Positions 12,101 to 23,446 are shown, numbered from the stretch's first letter. The stretch is 64,000 nt of DNA from Glandiceps talaboti (GCF_964340395.1 NC_135570.1:16366822-16430821), one strand, 5' to 3'. The notes: a model not told the origin generated them from the letters alone. Numbers and translations: made by a program.

Positions 12101-15100
12101 CTACATACACACACTAGGTAAATAACACTTACTGGACCAAATCTACACACTAGGTAAATAACACTTACTTTACCAAATCTACACACTACATACACACACT
12201 AGGTAAATAACACTTACTGGACCAAATCTACACACTAGGTAAATAACACTTACTTGACAAAATCTACACACTACATACACACTAGGTAAATAACACTTAC
12301 TTGACCAAATCTACACACTACATACATACACTAGGTAAATAACACTTACTTGACCAAATCTACACACTACATACATACTAGGTAAATAACACTTACTTGA
12401 CCAAATCTACACACTACATACACACTAGGTAAATAACACTTACTTGACCAAATCTACACACTACATACATACACTAGGTAAATAACACTTACTGGACCAA
12501 ATCTACACACTACATACATACTAGGTAAATAACACTTACTTGACCAAATCTACACACTACATACATACTAGGTAAATAACACTTACTTGACCAAATCTAC
12601 ACACTACATACACACTAGGTAAATAACACTTACTTGACCAAATCTACACACTACATACACACTAGGTAAATAACACTTACTTGACCAAATCTACACACTA
12701 CATACATACAATAGGTAAATAACACTTACTTGACCAAATCTACACACTACATACACACACTAGGTAAATAACACTTACTTGACCAAATCTACACACTACA
12801 TACACACACTAGGTAAATAACTCTTACTTGACCAAATCTACACACTACATACATACACTAGGTAAATAACACTTACTGGACCAAATCTACACACTACATA
12901 CATACTAGGTAAATAACACTTACTTGACCAAATCTACACACTACATACATACACTAGGTAAATAACACTTACTGGACCAAATCTACACACTACATACATA
13001 CTAGGTAAATAACACTTACTTAACCAAATCTACACACTACATACATACTAGGTAAATAACGCTTACTTTTCCAAATCTACACACTACATACACATTAGGT
13101 AAATAACACTTACTTGACAAAATCTACACACTACATACACACTAGGTAAATAACACTTACTTGACCAAATCTACACACTACATACATACTAGGTAAATAA
13201 CACTTACTTGACCAAATCTACACACTACATACATACACTAGGTAAATAACACTTACTGGACCAAATCTACACACTACATACATACTAGGTAAATAACACT
13301 TACTTGACCAAATCTACACACTACATACATACTAGGTAAATAACGCTTACTTTTCCAAATCTACACACTACATACACATTAGGTAAATAACACTTACTTG
13401 ACCAAATCTACACACTACATACACACTAGGTAAATAACACTTACTTGACCAAATCTACACACTACATACACACACTAGGTAAATAACACTTACTTGACCA
13501 AATCGACACACTACATACACACTAGGTAAATAACACTTACTTTACCAAATCTACACACTACATACACACTAGGTAAATAACACTTACCTGACCAAATCTA
13601 CACACTAGGTAAATAACACTTACTTGACCAAATCTACACACTACATACACACTAGGTAAATAACACTTACTTGACCAAATCTACACACTACATACACACT
13701 AGGTAAATAACACTTACTTGACCAAATCTACACACTACATACACACTAGGTAAATAACACTTACTTTACCAAATCTACACACTACATACACACTAGGTAA
13801 ATAACACTTACCTGACCAAATCTACACACTACATACACATTAGGTAAGCAACACTTACTTTACCAAATCTACACACTACATACACACTAGGTAAATAACA
13901 CTTACTTGACCAAATCTACACACTACATGCACTAGGTAAATAACACATACTTGACCAAATCTACACACTACATACACACACTTGGTAAATAACACTTACT
14001 GGACCAAATATACACACTACATACACACTAGGTAAATAACACTTACTTGACCAAATCTACACACTACATACACACACTAGGTAAATAACACTTACTGGAC
14101 CAAATCTACACACTACATACACACTAGGTAAATAACACTTACTTGACCAAATCTACACACTATATATACACACTAGGTAAATAACACTTACTTGACCAAA
14201 TCTACACACTACATACACACACTAGGTAAATAACACTTACTTGACCAAATCTACACACTATATACACACTAGGTAAATAACACTTACTTGACCAAATCTA
14301 CACACTACATACACACACTAGGTAAATAACACTTACTTGACCAAATCTACACACTACATACACACACTAGGTAAATAACACTTACTTGACCAAATCTACA
14401 CACTATATACACACTAGGTAAATAACACTTACTTGACCAAATCTACACACTACATACACACACTAGGTAAATAACACTTACTTGACCAAATCTACACACT
14501 ACATACACACACTAGGTAAATAACACTTACTTGACCAAATCTACACACTACATACACACTAGGTAAATAACACTTACTGGACCAAATCTACACACTACAT
14601 ACACACACTAGGTAAATAACACTTACTTTACCAAATCTACACACTACATACATACTAGGTAAATAACACTTACTGGACCAAATCTACACACTACATACAT
14701 ACACTAGGTAAATAACACTTACTTGACCAAATCTACACACTACATACACACACTAGGTAAATAACACTTACTTGACCAAATCTACACACTACATACACAC
14801 ACTAGGTAAATAACACTTACTTTACCAAATCTACACACTACATACACACTAGGTAAATAACACTTACTTTACCAAATCTACACACTACATACATACACTA
14901 GGTAAATAACACTTACTTGACCAAATCTACACACTACATACACACACTAGGTAAATAACACTTACTTGACCAAATCTACACACTACATACACACACTAGG
15001 TAAATAACACTTACTTTACCAAATCTACACACTACATACATACTAGGTAAATAACACTTACTGGACCAAATCTACACACTACATACACACACTAGGTAAA

Positions 15101-15943
15101 TAACACTTACTTTACCAAATCTACACACTACATACACACTAGGTAAATAACACTTACTTGACCAAATCTACACACTACATACATACACTAGGTAAATAAC
15201 ACTTACTTGACCAAATCTACACACTACATACACACACTAGGTAAATAACACTTACTTAACCAAATCTACACACTACATACACACACTAGGTAAATAACAC
15301 TTACTTTACCAAATCTACACACTACATACATACTAGGTAAATAACACTTACTGGACCAAATCTACACACTACATACACACTAGGTAAATAACACTTACTG
15401 GACCAAATCTACACACTACATACACACACTACGTAAATAACACTTACTGGACCAAATCTACACACTACATACACATACTACGTAAATAACACTTACTTGA
15501 CCAAATCTACACACTACATACATACTAGGTAAATAACACTTACTTTACCAAATCTACACACTACATACACACACTAGGTAAATAACACTTACTTTACCAA
15601 ATCTACACACTACATACACACACTACGTAAATAACACTTACTGGACCAAATCTACACACTACATACACACACTAGGTAAATAACACTTACTTGACCAAAT
15701 CTACACACTACATACATACACTACGTAAATAACACTTACTGGACCAAATCTACACACTACATACACACACTAGGTAAATAACACTTACTTGACCAAATCT
15801 ACACACTACATACACATACTAGGTAAATAACACTTACTTGACCAAATCTACACACTACATACATACACTAGGTAAATAACACTTACTTGACCAAATCTAC
15901 ACACTACATACACATACTACGTAAATAACACTTACTTGACCAA
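9199..15943. repeat. Large satellite, ~50-bp unit, roughly 135-140 copies
   Basis: The unit core is CTAGGTAAATAACACTTACT, then T/G-GACCAAATCTACACAC, then TACATACAYAC of variable length. Truncated units that lack the TACATACA part recur. Diagnostic variants recur in blocks. TACAATAGG occurs near 10363, 11446 and 12708. AATAACTCTT occurs at 10471, 11553 and 12816. TTGACAAAATC recurs as well. The spacings are about 1.08 and 1.26 kb. This shows higher-order duplication of multi-unit blocks within the array. There is no coding potential. The array begins about 4.1 kb downstream of the exon D stop. Confidence 0.95.
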
Positions 15944-16300
15944 CAAAACACCTTTATTCATGTATGGAACATTTCATTTATTGTTGAATGGAAATGTCTA
16001 CAACCATATTATCACGGTATTTTTAAAGTTTAGTTGTGAGGAACAGATTATGTTAAATTATATCTCTTGTTCGAGATCTACATATTGAAAAAAATAAATA
16101 ACTTCACCACTAAAAGATTTTATGCACTCATAATGGGCCTGCTCATTTCAAGTTGACTTTTAAAATATTGACATTATAAAGATATTTGGTTACAAGACAT
16201 AGAGAGATTCACATGTTTTCATTTGAATTATTATTGTATTTATTCTACATTGTTATAAAAGCCCAGTTTATCCAATTAAATACAATTAGTTGTCATTACT
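15944..16300. other. Spacer between arrays
   Basis: AT-rich sequence with no feature that I can support. Confidence 0.5.
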
Positions 16301-16434
16301 AGTCATAACTTCTGATTACTAGTCATAACTTCTGATTACTAGTCATAACTTCTGATTACTAGCCATAACTTATGATTAGTAGCCATAACTTACGATTACT
16401 AGTCATAACTTATGATAACTAGTCATAACTTCTC
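16301..16434. repeat. 20-bp minisatellite, 6-7 copies
   Basis: TTACTAGTCATAACTTCTGA repeats in tandem. The later copies vary (AGCCATAACTTATGATTAGT). Confidence 0.85.
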
Positions 16435-16608
16435 AGCTTCAGTCATCCATTTGAATAGGAAGCCTAACAGGACACACACTGACGTTAAGAAAGGACTCAA
16501 AAGTACACCCCACAATATCCATAGCACTGGAATGTAAAAAAGAAGGTTTATTGTTAGTTTATTGTTATTCTATCTGACATGGCTAATGTAGTTGTAGTCA
16601 TAACCAAA

Positions 16609-17185
16609 TAATTAGCCAGCAAGGCTTTTTGTTAGTCTGCTTGTCAAGGCTGTTGTAGCTGCAGTGAACCACTTGATTAGCCAGCCAGGCTTTCTTGTTA
16701 GTCTGCCTGTCATGGCTATTGTAGCTGCAGTGAACCACTTGATTAGCCAGCCAGGCTTTCTTGTTAGTCTGCCTAACATGGCTATTGTAGCTGCAGTGAA
16801 CCACTTGATTAGCCAGCAAGGCTTTCCTGTTAGTCTGTCTGACATGGCTATTGTAGCTGCAGTGAACCACTTGATTAGCCAGCCAGGCTTTCTTGTTAGT
16901 CTGCCTGGCATGGCTATTGTAGCTGCAGTGAACCACTTGATTAGCCAGCAAGGCTTTCCTGTTAGTCTGCCTGGCATGGCTATTGTAGCTGCAGTGAACC
17001 ACTTGATTAGCCAGCCAGGCTTTCTTGTTAGTCTGCCTGGCATGGCTATTGTAGCTGCAGTGAACCACTTGATTAGCCAGCCAGGCTTTCCTGTTAGTCT
17101 GCCTGGCATGGCTATTGTAGCTGCAGTGAACCACTTGATTAGCCAGCCAGGCTTTCTTGTTAGTCTGCCTAACATGGCTATTGTT
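16609..17185. repeat. 66-bp minisatellite, about 9 copies, open on both strands
   Basis: GATTAGCCAGCCAGGCTTTC recurs every 66 bases (for example 16675, 16741, 16807). Variants affect CCAGCC/CCAGCA, TTTCTTG/TTTCCTG and the bases before ATGGC. The unit is 22 codons and has no stop in one + frame and two - frames, so frames of 181-196 residues appear. The + frame repeats NHLISQPGFLVSLPGMAIV. There are no splice or start signals specific to one frame, so I call it a minisatellite and not a gene. Confidence 0.85.
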
Positions 17186-17204
17186 CACATTTGCATTGTA
17201 TTAT

Positions 17205-17305
17205 ACTAAAAGAATAAAAAACAAAAAATAAAAAAAATAATATTTATTATTATTACCCTTTTTATATAGCACTTTCCCACTCTGGGTTCAAAGCACTTTA
17301 CAATT
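17205..17305 (-). repeat. 3' tail of an L2/CR1- or SINE-type retroelement with (ATT)n
   Basis: On the minus strand it reads TTGTAAAGTGCTTTGAACCC, then GAGTGGGAAAGTGCTATATA, then an (AAT/ATT)n-rich end. A GCGCTATATAAA motif followed by a short simple repeat is the usual 3' end of many LINE and SINE families in aquatic animals (established knowledge). Only the tail is present. Confidence 0.55.
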
Positions 17306-17925
17306 ATTACCCTGACATGAATCTATGACAGTACAACAGCCCTTTACTTCCTCAACTCCCTGGGGCGCATACAATATACATTATGATATCTGAGCGAAAC
17401 TGTTTAAACTATAACATAACAAAGATGACAACTCTCGATGTAGCCTATATCTTCAGAATCATAACACAGAGTATCTGTTTTACACTTTTCAAAACTAATC
17501 TTATATTTTCATATAAACCACCAATCAACCCTACTGCCGAATAGGATCATGACTGGAAAATATCATACACACTGACAAGAATGAAATCGAAAATACGCCC
17601 ACAAAACCATAGCATTGATTAGCCAGCCAGAATATAAAAAAATGGAATATAAGAAGGAAGGGGTGGGGGAGATATGATTATTGATTTTGAACGAACGAGA
17701 CTTGAATGTTATTGGACTATCTACAAAGTAATCCATGTGCAAATTTGATGGTGTGACCCTTTTTTCGTTTTTAGTGTTTTCAAACTTTGTAGACTCAGAG
17801 TGGGCTATAGGTGCAATAATTGTAGCGTTTGATCTGATTTTCAGGGCTTTTTCGTCTGTTTTTGTGCCTTTTTTCGTTCCGACGTTTAACCCGAGTTCCA
17901 TCCTCAATAGCGATGTTCGGTCGTG
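17306..17925. other. Spacer; no supported gene
   Basis: Both strands have medium-length open frames here (17563-17991 minus, 17735-17983 plus), but they overlap and show no recognisable domain or splice signals. CCTCAACTCCCTGGGGC with its flanks near 17350 recurs near 20585, so the region includes part of a dispersed repeat. Confidence 0.4.
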
Positions 17926-18632
17926 CTCGGGTACATTACGGTCTGTGATTTTGTATAAAAACAATGATATGGTTAAAAGGTAAGATAGCATCTCCCAAAC
18001 GCTATGAAATTAACACCAGTCCTTCACTACATACTATTCTTTTGAATGCTAGTGAAATTGTTTTCTGTATGCAAAATGTGGTGAAGACGTCATCATTTAA
18101 GTATCAAAAATTCACGTTTTGGAACTATCAAAACCGGGAGGACAAAGACTCCAGAAATCGCCGAATTGAGACATTATACATTATTTTCGGTTGTTATGTT
18201 ACAATATCTAGGTAGAAAGAAATTTCTAAATTAATCATTTTCGTTGTATGACTAATTATCTTTATTTTTTACCTATATTTGCATAACAATGGTAACTTCA
18301 ACATCAAATTTACTAAAAAATAATTAATTTAGAAATTTCTTTCTACCTAGATATTGTAACATAACAACCGAAAATAATGTATAATGTCTCAATTCGGCGA
18401 TTTCTGGAGTCTTTGTCCTCCCGGTTTTGATAGTTCCAAAACGTGCAAGTTTTGATACTTAAATGATGACATCATCACCAAATTTTGCATACAGAAAAAA
18501 ATTTCGCTAGCATTCAAAAGAATATTATGTAGTGAAGACTGGTGTTAATTTCATAGTGTTTAGGAGATGCTATCTTACCTTTTAACCATATTATTGTTTT
18601 TATACACAATCACAGACCGTAATGTACCCGAG
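17926..18632. mobile_element. Large foldback palindrome (~310-bp arms, ~88-bp loop)
   Basis: The left arm (17926-18234) starts CTCGGGTACATTACGGTC. The right arm (18323-18632) is its reverse complement, ending GACCGTAATGTACCCGAG. I count about 15 differences and small indels. They lie in the outer half of the arms, while the inner ~130 bases around AATCGCCGAATTGAGACATT look identical. The structure fits a foldback-type transposon or an inverted duplication. The flanks do not show a clear target duplication. It sits about 160 bases upstream of a Helitron helicase remnant and could be part of that element. Confidence 0.75.
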
Positions 18633-18801
18633 TGTGTCGTATTTTATCGGAAGAACATCCGAGGTCTAGCAGATAGACTATGTGAGCGCTGGCCATGGCG
18701 TGAACTCAGCAGTTGACGCATCATTCATTGTCTGAGGCTCGCTCACTGGGCAAAATTGTGACACAGTTTCAACACTGATACATCACGTTTTTCCAAATAT
18801 A

Positions 18802-18903
18802 ATGGATGAAACTGATGAGGGTGTAAATATAGGTAATAGAGCTATCTTAGCAGCAACTAATGCTGTTGTTGACAATATTAATTCAAAAGTAACGCATAAT
18901 TGA
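18802..18903 (+). pseudogene. Helitron helicase fragment 1 (PIF1-like)
   Basis: The frame reads MDETDEGVNIGNRAILAATN and then AVVDNINSKV before TGA at 18901. NRAILAxTNxxVxxIN is the block typical of the PIF1-like helicase of Helitrons. In an intact protein more sequence separates this block from the next piece. Here it abuts fragment 2 in another frame, so an internal deletion is inferred. Confidence 0.7.
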
Positions 18904-19258
18904 AGCTATGATCACCACTGGAAAATGTGCTGGACATTCTGTATTCCTTCTGAGAATTATAATAACACCATCAGACTCGGGATTACCATTTGATCCCAAA
19001 AGGTGCCAATTTCCAATTCGACCTGCATTTGCCCTGACAATAAACAAAGCTCAGGGACAAACACTAGATTAAATTGGACTAGACCTTACAGAACCTGTAT
19101 TCACTCAGTTGTATGTTGCTTTATCAAGAGTCCGATCATTCAATAGTATATGTATCTTGGCCAGAGAAAAGGACAATGAACACTTCTATACTGATAATGT
19201 GGTTTTACAACCAAGTATTGTATTCTATGTGACAAAATGGCATGCACATTTCATTTGA
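18902..19258 (+). pseudogene. Helitron helicase fragment 2, C-terminal motifs
   Basis: The frame from GAA at 18902 reads PFDPKRCQFPIRPAFALTIN, then KAQGQTLD, a TAA stop at 19070, then IGLDLTEPVFTQLYVALSRV and RSFNSICILAREKDNEHF, to TGA at 19256-19258. FPIRPAFALTINKAQGQTL and LYVALSRVRS are the last conserved helicase motifs of Helitron and PIF1 proteins. The in-frame TAA and the missing N-terminal domains show that it is dead. It reads in a different frame from fragment 1. Confidence 0.85.
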
Positions 19259-19417
19259 TTACTTTCAAATTTTTGTATCGAGTGGGAAGGAAATCTCTAT
19301 ACAAGTAATGAATGTATTTTCTTTCTTTTTTTTGTTATATGGACAATAAATAATGTCCAAAATAAAGTTTATCATAAGAAAGCAAGTAATGAGTCATGAC
19401 CACATTCTTGGGCCACA

Positions 19418-19443
19418 CGTGCAAAGCACGGGTTTCTTTCTAG
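19418..19443 (+). other. Helitron 3' terminus: hairpin plus CTAG
   Basis: The stem CGTGC (19418-19422) pairs with GCACG (19426-19430) around AAA. Then come GGTTTCTTT and CTAG. The distance and order match Helitron termini. Insertion between A and T would place T after CTAG, as seen. Confidence 0.65.
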
Positions 19444-19660
19444 TGAAATTTTATATTTGACTGTGTATGTTAGAAGTCTGAGCTGGCCATATGGATGAGA
19501 AATTAGTATCTACTTGACAAATTTACTATATATTTTACTACTTGAAAAACACCCTGAAATAATATAGAACAAGTCCATGTTTGTAACTCAATGAATTGCA
19601 AATTAAAAAACAAAATATTGTACGCACATGAAGTGAAAGTGTATACACAATGTATATGCT
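19444..19660. other. Spacer after the Helitron
   Basis: No gene seen. Confidence 0.4.
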
Positions 19661-19779
19661 TCAATAAGAAGCTTCTCTTCACAAATCGCTTCACGGGGAA
19701 GTAGCAAATCGTCCAAGAGAATGGTCCAAAAGTGGCTTCAAAAAGAGTTACCTTACATGGTTTGAAGTAAGTTTTTGAG

Positions 19780-20045
19780 TTCATATAACATTTGGGCCAT
19801 CGGAAAACTGCTTTTGCCCCCTCTTGATTCTCTTGCGCAAACTCATGGGAGACAGTTTCCATGGTAATGATGACATTGTTTTCAAGGATGCTAAACATGA
19901 AAACGTCATGTCTCAGGCTCCAGAAGTATTCTAATCATAATCGAAGTATGTGTGCCTATGTTTGGGGAACAGGCGACTCATTGATCATATGACCTTTCCG
20001 ATCAAAGGTCAAGGTCGTTTCTGTACTGTTATTTAAACACTGTCA
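19780..20045 (-). repeat. Dispersed repeat, minus-strand copy
   Basis: Read on the minus strand, this stretch aligns with 21000-21290 on the plus strand. Shared landmarks are AATGTTTAGCATCCTT / CATGTTTAGCATCCTT, AATGTCATC..TTACCAT, CACATACTT.GATTATGATTA and a GACCTTGAC block. Both copies read as a similar degraded peptide, MFSILENNVIITMETVS against MFSILQNNVIVTIENVS. The two copies are inverted with about 1 kb between them. The class is unknown. Confidence 0.55.
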
Positions 20046-20559
20046 AACTTGTGTAACTACTTAGCCAGCCCCAAAATATGCTTTTAATGACAATTTTATG
20101 ATAGACTGGTAGTGGCCGTACAGGTCATGTCTGATCGTAGTTTATAGTAAAAAAACAACTTCTGTGGGTGTTTCGACAAAAACAAAACATTTGAGGTGAC
20201 TTTGTCTTCAGGCTATGACCTTGACTCTGGATTTAAAAAGCATGTGATAAGTGAGTTGTCTGTCCCCTAAAACCTGTACACACACACTAACATTATATCC
20301 ACAACACTTCGTGACCATGATATATTCAGTATTTTCATATAAAGGTATAATTGGAGATCTTGGTACGGACTTGTCTTGATAACAGAATTATGTTACGAAG
20401 TAAAACCACAATATGTTTTTGATACAATATTCTGAAGACTATTAATTTGTCATTTGGGACCAAATGCAGCCTTATTGGTTATGTCTTGGTGGTAGTTAGG
20501 GAAAAACAACTAATAAAAAAGTAAAAAAATTGAGGTGATCTTGTAATTCGACAACGACC

Positions 20560-20640
20560 CAGCACAACAGCTCTTTATACTTCCCCAACTCCCTGGGGAA
20601 CATACATGTATACAATCCATTGTAGCCTCTATATTAAAAC
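20560..20640 (+). repeat. Short dispersed repeat shared with 17330-17375
   Basis: ACTTCCCCAACTCCCTGGGG then catacatgtatacaat matches CTTCCTCAACTCCCTGGGGC near 17350. It lies inside the region between the two inverted copies of the dispersed repeat. Confidence 0.45.
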
Positions 20641-20929
20641 GGATAGGATTAAAGAATTCACATTGCAACCTCTATCCTACCAGGTCGATCACGGTTCAAA
20701 ATTTGCCCAAGGACTTCATTCATTCAGAAACAAACGGCTGCGACAGGGCTCGAAAGTACCTGCAATGTGCAGATTCCAAGCTGGCCACGCTAACCAATAT
20801 AATTGAGATATTGACATCAGTTGCCTTGGTAACGCATTTTTGCTACAGAGCAACTACATCTATGCTTTTTTGACGTTTTTTTGGAAGATGATATTTTTTG
20901 GCTATTTTGTGGTTGATTTTCAGTTTTAC

Positions 20930-20975
20930 CAGTCATAGTCATACCTGATTTTCAGTTTTACCAGTCATACCTGAT
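20930..20975 (+). repeat. Short tandem duplication
   Basis: GATTTTCAGTTTTACCAGTC occurs twice (near 20917 and 20948), followed each time by atacctgat or a variant of it. Confidence 0.6.
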
Positions 20976-20999
20976 ACCATACAGAAACGTTTCAGGGAA

Positions 21000-21290
21000 A
21001 GTTACGATAGAAATACAGAAAATAAGGATGACCTTGACTGTGACCTTGAGCTTGAAACGAAAATGTCATGTGATTACTGAATTTCCTGACAGTCCCCATA
21101 AACATATATACACATACTTTGATTATGATTATAACATTTCTGCGGCAGCAGATATGACGTTTTTAATGTTTAGCATCCTTCAAAATAATGTCATCGTTAC
21201 CATAGAAAATGTCTCCTGTGATTTGCGCCAGAGAATCCAGAGGGGTGATACCAGTTTTCTGACAGCCCAGATGTTACTCTCACCAAACAT
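21000..21290 (+). repeat. Dispersed repeat, plus-strand copy
   Basis: This is the partner of the minus-strand copy at 19780-20045. The translated piece MTFLMFSILQNNVIVTIENV resembles the peptide of the other copy. The similarity continues into the flanking GACCTTGAC-containing sequence. A degraded coding segment of an unidentified mobile element is possible. Confidence 0.55.
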
Positions 21291-21488
21291 GCTGTCAAGA
21301 ATTGTACTTCAAGCCGTGTTATTTTTTTCTCAAAATTTCAGCATTCGCGCCCAAACTATAATATAAAATTTAGGAAGTAATACACGCGAACAACAACAGC
21401 AGGGAAACTAAATGAAAGAAAGTCGTAACACATATGCCATAACGTGATGCCATGTGATACAAAACTAAGTGCTCATATATGTACATAC

Positions 21489-21937
21489 TTGATTGCTGAT
21501 GACAAGCAGCACAGCATCGCGTGTTGGTATTACATGTAATAGTCTGTCAGTTTTCATTCTGTTCAGCCAGTCATTCCCTTCTCTTGTATCCACAGAAGAA
21601 GTAAAGGGAGTTTTCGGACCGGGTATTCTTGAAGAAAGGGCCACCATCTTTGTAGGCCTAGTGTGTGTCGAAGGAATCGTCGCCATCCTTTCATGTTGGG
21701 TCGAAGGAATCGTCTCCATCCTTTCATGTTGCAATTGGGTCGTTGGACTTGTACGTGTTGTAGTCGTTGTAGGTTGGTGTGTAGTGTGCGTTGCAGTTGT
21801 TGCAAGTTGACTTGGGGACATGGTTACAATCGTGATATTCGTGGTTGGACAAGAATTGACAGGATCCGGATCTATGCAGATTAAATGGATAGTAAAGTTA
21901 GTTGTCATTAATGCTGTGGTCACCATTGCCCATTGTG
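21489..21937 (-). CDS. Candidate mucin-like (Thr/Ser/Pro-rich) internal exon
   Basis: On the minus strand a run of C and CAG gives a strong polypyrimidine acceptor just upstream of 21937. The exon is open for 149 codons and ends at CAA|GTATGT. It begins in phase 1 (two bases, then QWAMVTTALMTTNFTIHL) and ends in phase 0. The middle is TTATHTTHQPTTTTTRTSPT, an O-glycosylation-like stretch. A near-duplicate follows, HERMETIPSTQ / HERMATIPSTH. The C-terminal part is DWLNRMKTDRLLHVIPTRDA. The length without a stop is notable in such AT-rich DNA. It could be the extracellular stalk of a membrane protein. No other exon of this gene is recognised nearby, so it may be a false exon. Confidence 0.4.
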
Positions 21938-21939
21938 CT

Positions 21940-21953
21940 GGGGGGGGGGGGGG
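21940..21953 (+). repeat. (G)14 homopolymer
   Basis: An uninterrupted G run. On the minus strand it supplies the C-tract of the putative acceptor of the mucin-like exon. Confidence 0.8.
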
Positions 21954-22187
21954 CAACTGTCATATTATGGAAGGTCCGTGCGAAAACGGTAAATTTGACT
22001 TCTATAAGATATATGAGAGCTAGGTCTAATTTTCATGTTCAAATTCCGTGTTTTCTCAGAGTTAAAGGTGAAATCGGAGTTCTCCTCCGTGATTAAAAAT
22101 TGTAACCATATTTGTCTTCCATGTTAGCCAGGTTTCCAAAGCCTTAACAAATACATGTACAAGAACAAATTCATGACTATACTAAAA

Positions 22188-22242
22188 TATACATACATAC
22201 ATACATACATACATACATACATACATACATACATACATACAA
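22188..22242. repeat. (CATA)n microsatellite
   Basis: An uninterrupted tetranucleotide run, just left of a larger (TATG)n array. Confidence 0.95.
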
Positions 22243-22317
22243 TGAATATTGGTATGGAAAGGGGTCTCAATTTTACCTCCCGTAAAGAGTGTAATGTTAT
22301 GCTTTTGTCTGTCAGTG

Positions 22318-22549
22318 TGTGTATGTATGTATATACCATGTATGTATGTATGTATGTATGTATGTATGTATGTATGTATGTATGTATGTATGTATATACC
22401 ATGTATGTATGTATGTATGTATGTATGTATGTATGTATGTATGTATGTATGTATGTATGTATGTATGTATGTATGTATGTACCATGTATGTATGTATGTA
22501 TGTATGTATGTATGTATGTATGTATGTATGTACCATGTATGTATGTATG

Positions 22550-22580
<31 letters not shown>

Positions 22581-22629
22581 GTATGTATGTATGTATGTAT
22601 GTATGTATGTATGTGTGTATGAATGAATG

Positions 22630-22662
<33 letters not shown>

Positions 22663-22703
22663 GTGTATGTATGTATGTATGTATGTATGTATGTATGTAT
22701 GTA

Positions 22704-22746
<43 letters not shown>

Positions 22747-22747
22747 A

Positions 22748-22780
<33 letters not shown>
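22318..22780. repeat. Compound (TATG)n-(CTGT)n microsatellite
   Basis: (TATG)n runs to about 22704 with repeated TACCATG interruptions, which mark blocks duplicated within the array. It then switches to (CTGT)n with one TATG. Both strands give low-complexity open frames that should not be annotated as genes. The sequence straight after the array, GGACACGATATCCCAAAAAC, looks like the start of an interspersed repeat attached to (CTGT)n. Confidence 0.95.
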
Positions 22781-22782
<2 letters not shown>

Positions 22783-23446
22783 GGACACGATATCCCAAAA
22801 ACTAAAGCATCGATTCTGATGAAACTTGTCAACTTGCTAATGACAAGAATTGACTAGATTTTGGTAAACATCCAATGAACAATAATTAGTTATTTCCATA
22901 ATTAATGGGTTTTCTTTAGTAATTTGGCTATATCTTTGGAATACATACTTCAAATTCAATATAATTTGGTACATACTAGAGCAATCAGCTGAATACAATT
23001 TCACTCGTTGCAATTTCCTCTCGCCGATTTCTCAAGTGTGCGGGCAAATTTTCATTTGTGGGGCTAGGAGGCAAATATCTAGAGTGTTTGATAATTTTGA
23101 CCACCAGTGAATTTTTCCTCTTGTGTGCGCCGAACGTTAGCAGAATGCTCTCGACTTTCACTTAAGAATACATACTTGGCCTTAACCATATAAGGATTGA
23201 TTTACCACACTTTCCAAGAGAGATCGGTGACGCAAAAGGATAGGATGAAATATGTAAGTAACCCTTCAGTTGACTCTGTGGAGTAATATTCATTCATACC
23301 TAATCAATAAATGAACAGAGTCGATATGGTCAATTTTTTATTGTTTGATGTTACAGCGACCAATTCGATTATTGGACAATGGTATCTTTTAATGTTGATT
23401 TGCACAATTACAAATACAAACTAAAGGTAACGGATTGCTTTAAGTT
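22781..23446. other. Spacer with a possible microsatellite-anchored repeat
   Basis: GGACACGATATCCCAAAAAC and the following 150 bases resemble a type of invertebrate repeat that grows from (CTGT)n ends (from memory, low certainty). The rest is unremarkable. Confidence 0.3.

Larger units (their letters stand above)
18790..19443 (+). mobile_element. Decayed Helitron, 3' part
   Basis: Two pieces of a PIF1-type helicase (18802-18903 and 18902-19258) are followed by a typical Helitron 3' end: a CGTGC-AAA-GCACG hairpin at 19418-19430, then 10 bases, then CTAG at 19440-19443 with T next. Helitrons replicate by rolling circle and end in CTRR preceded by a short hairpin (established knowledge). The Rep/HUH part and the 5' end are not recognisable, so the element is truncated and non-autonomous. 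Confidence 0.7.

Noticed and set aside
17563-18215. Open frames of 142 (minus), 82 and 83 (plus) residues
   Set aside because: They overlap each other and run into the palindrome arm. No domain or splice signal is recognised.
22124-22857. Many long frames rich in CMYV or YIHT on both strands
   Set aside because: They are translations of (TATG)n and (CTGT)n microsatellites. The same holds at 29061-29539, 35236-35711, 46923-47489, 53362-53722 and 62255-62681.
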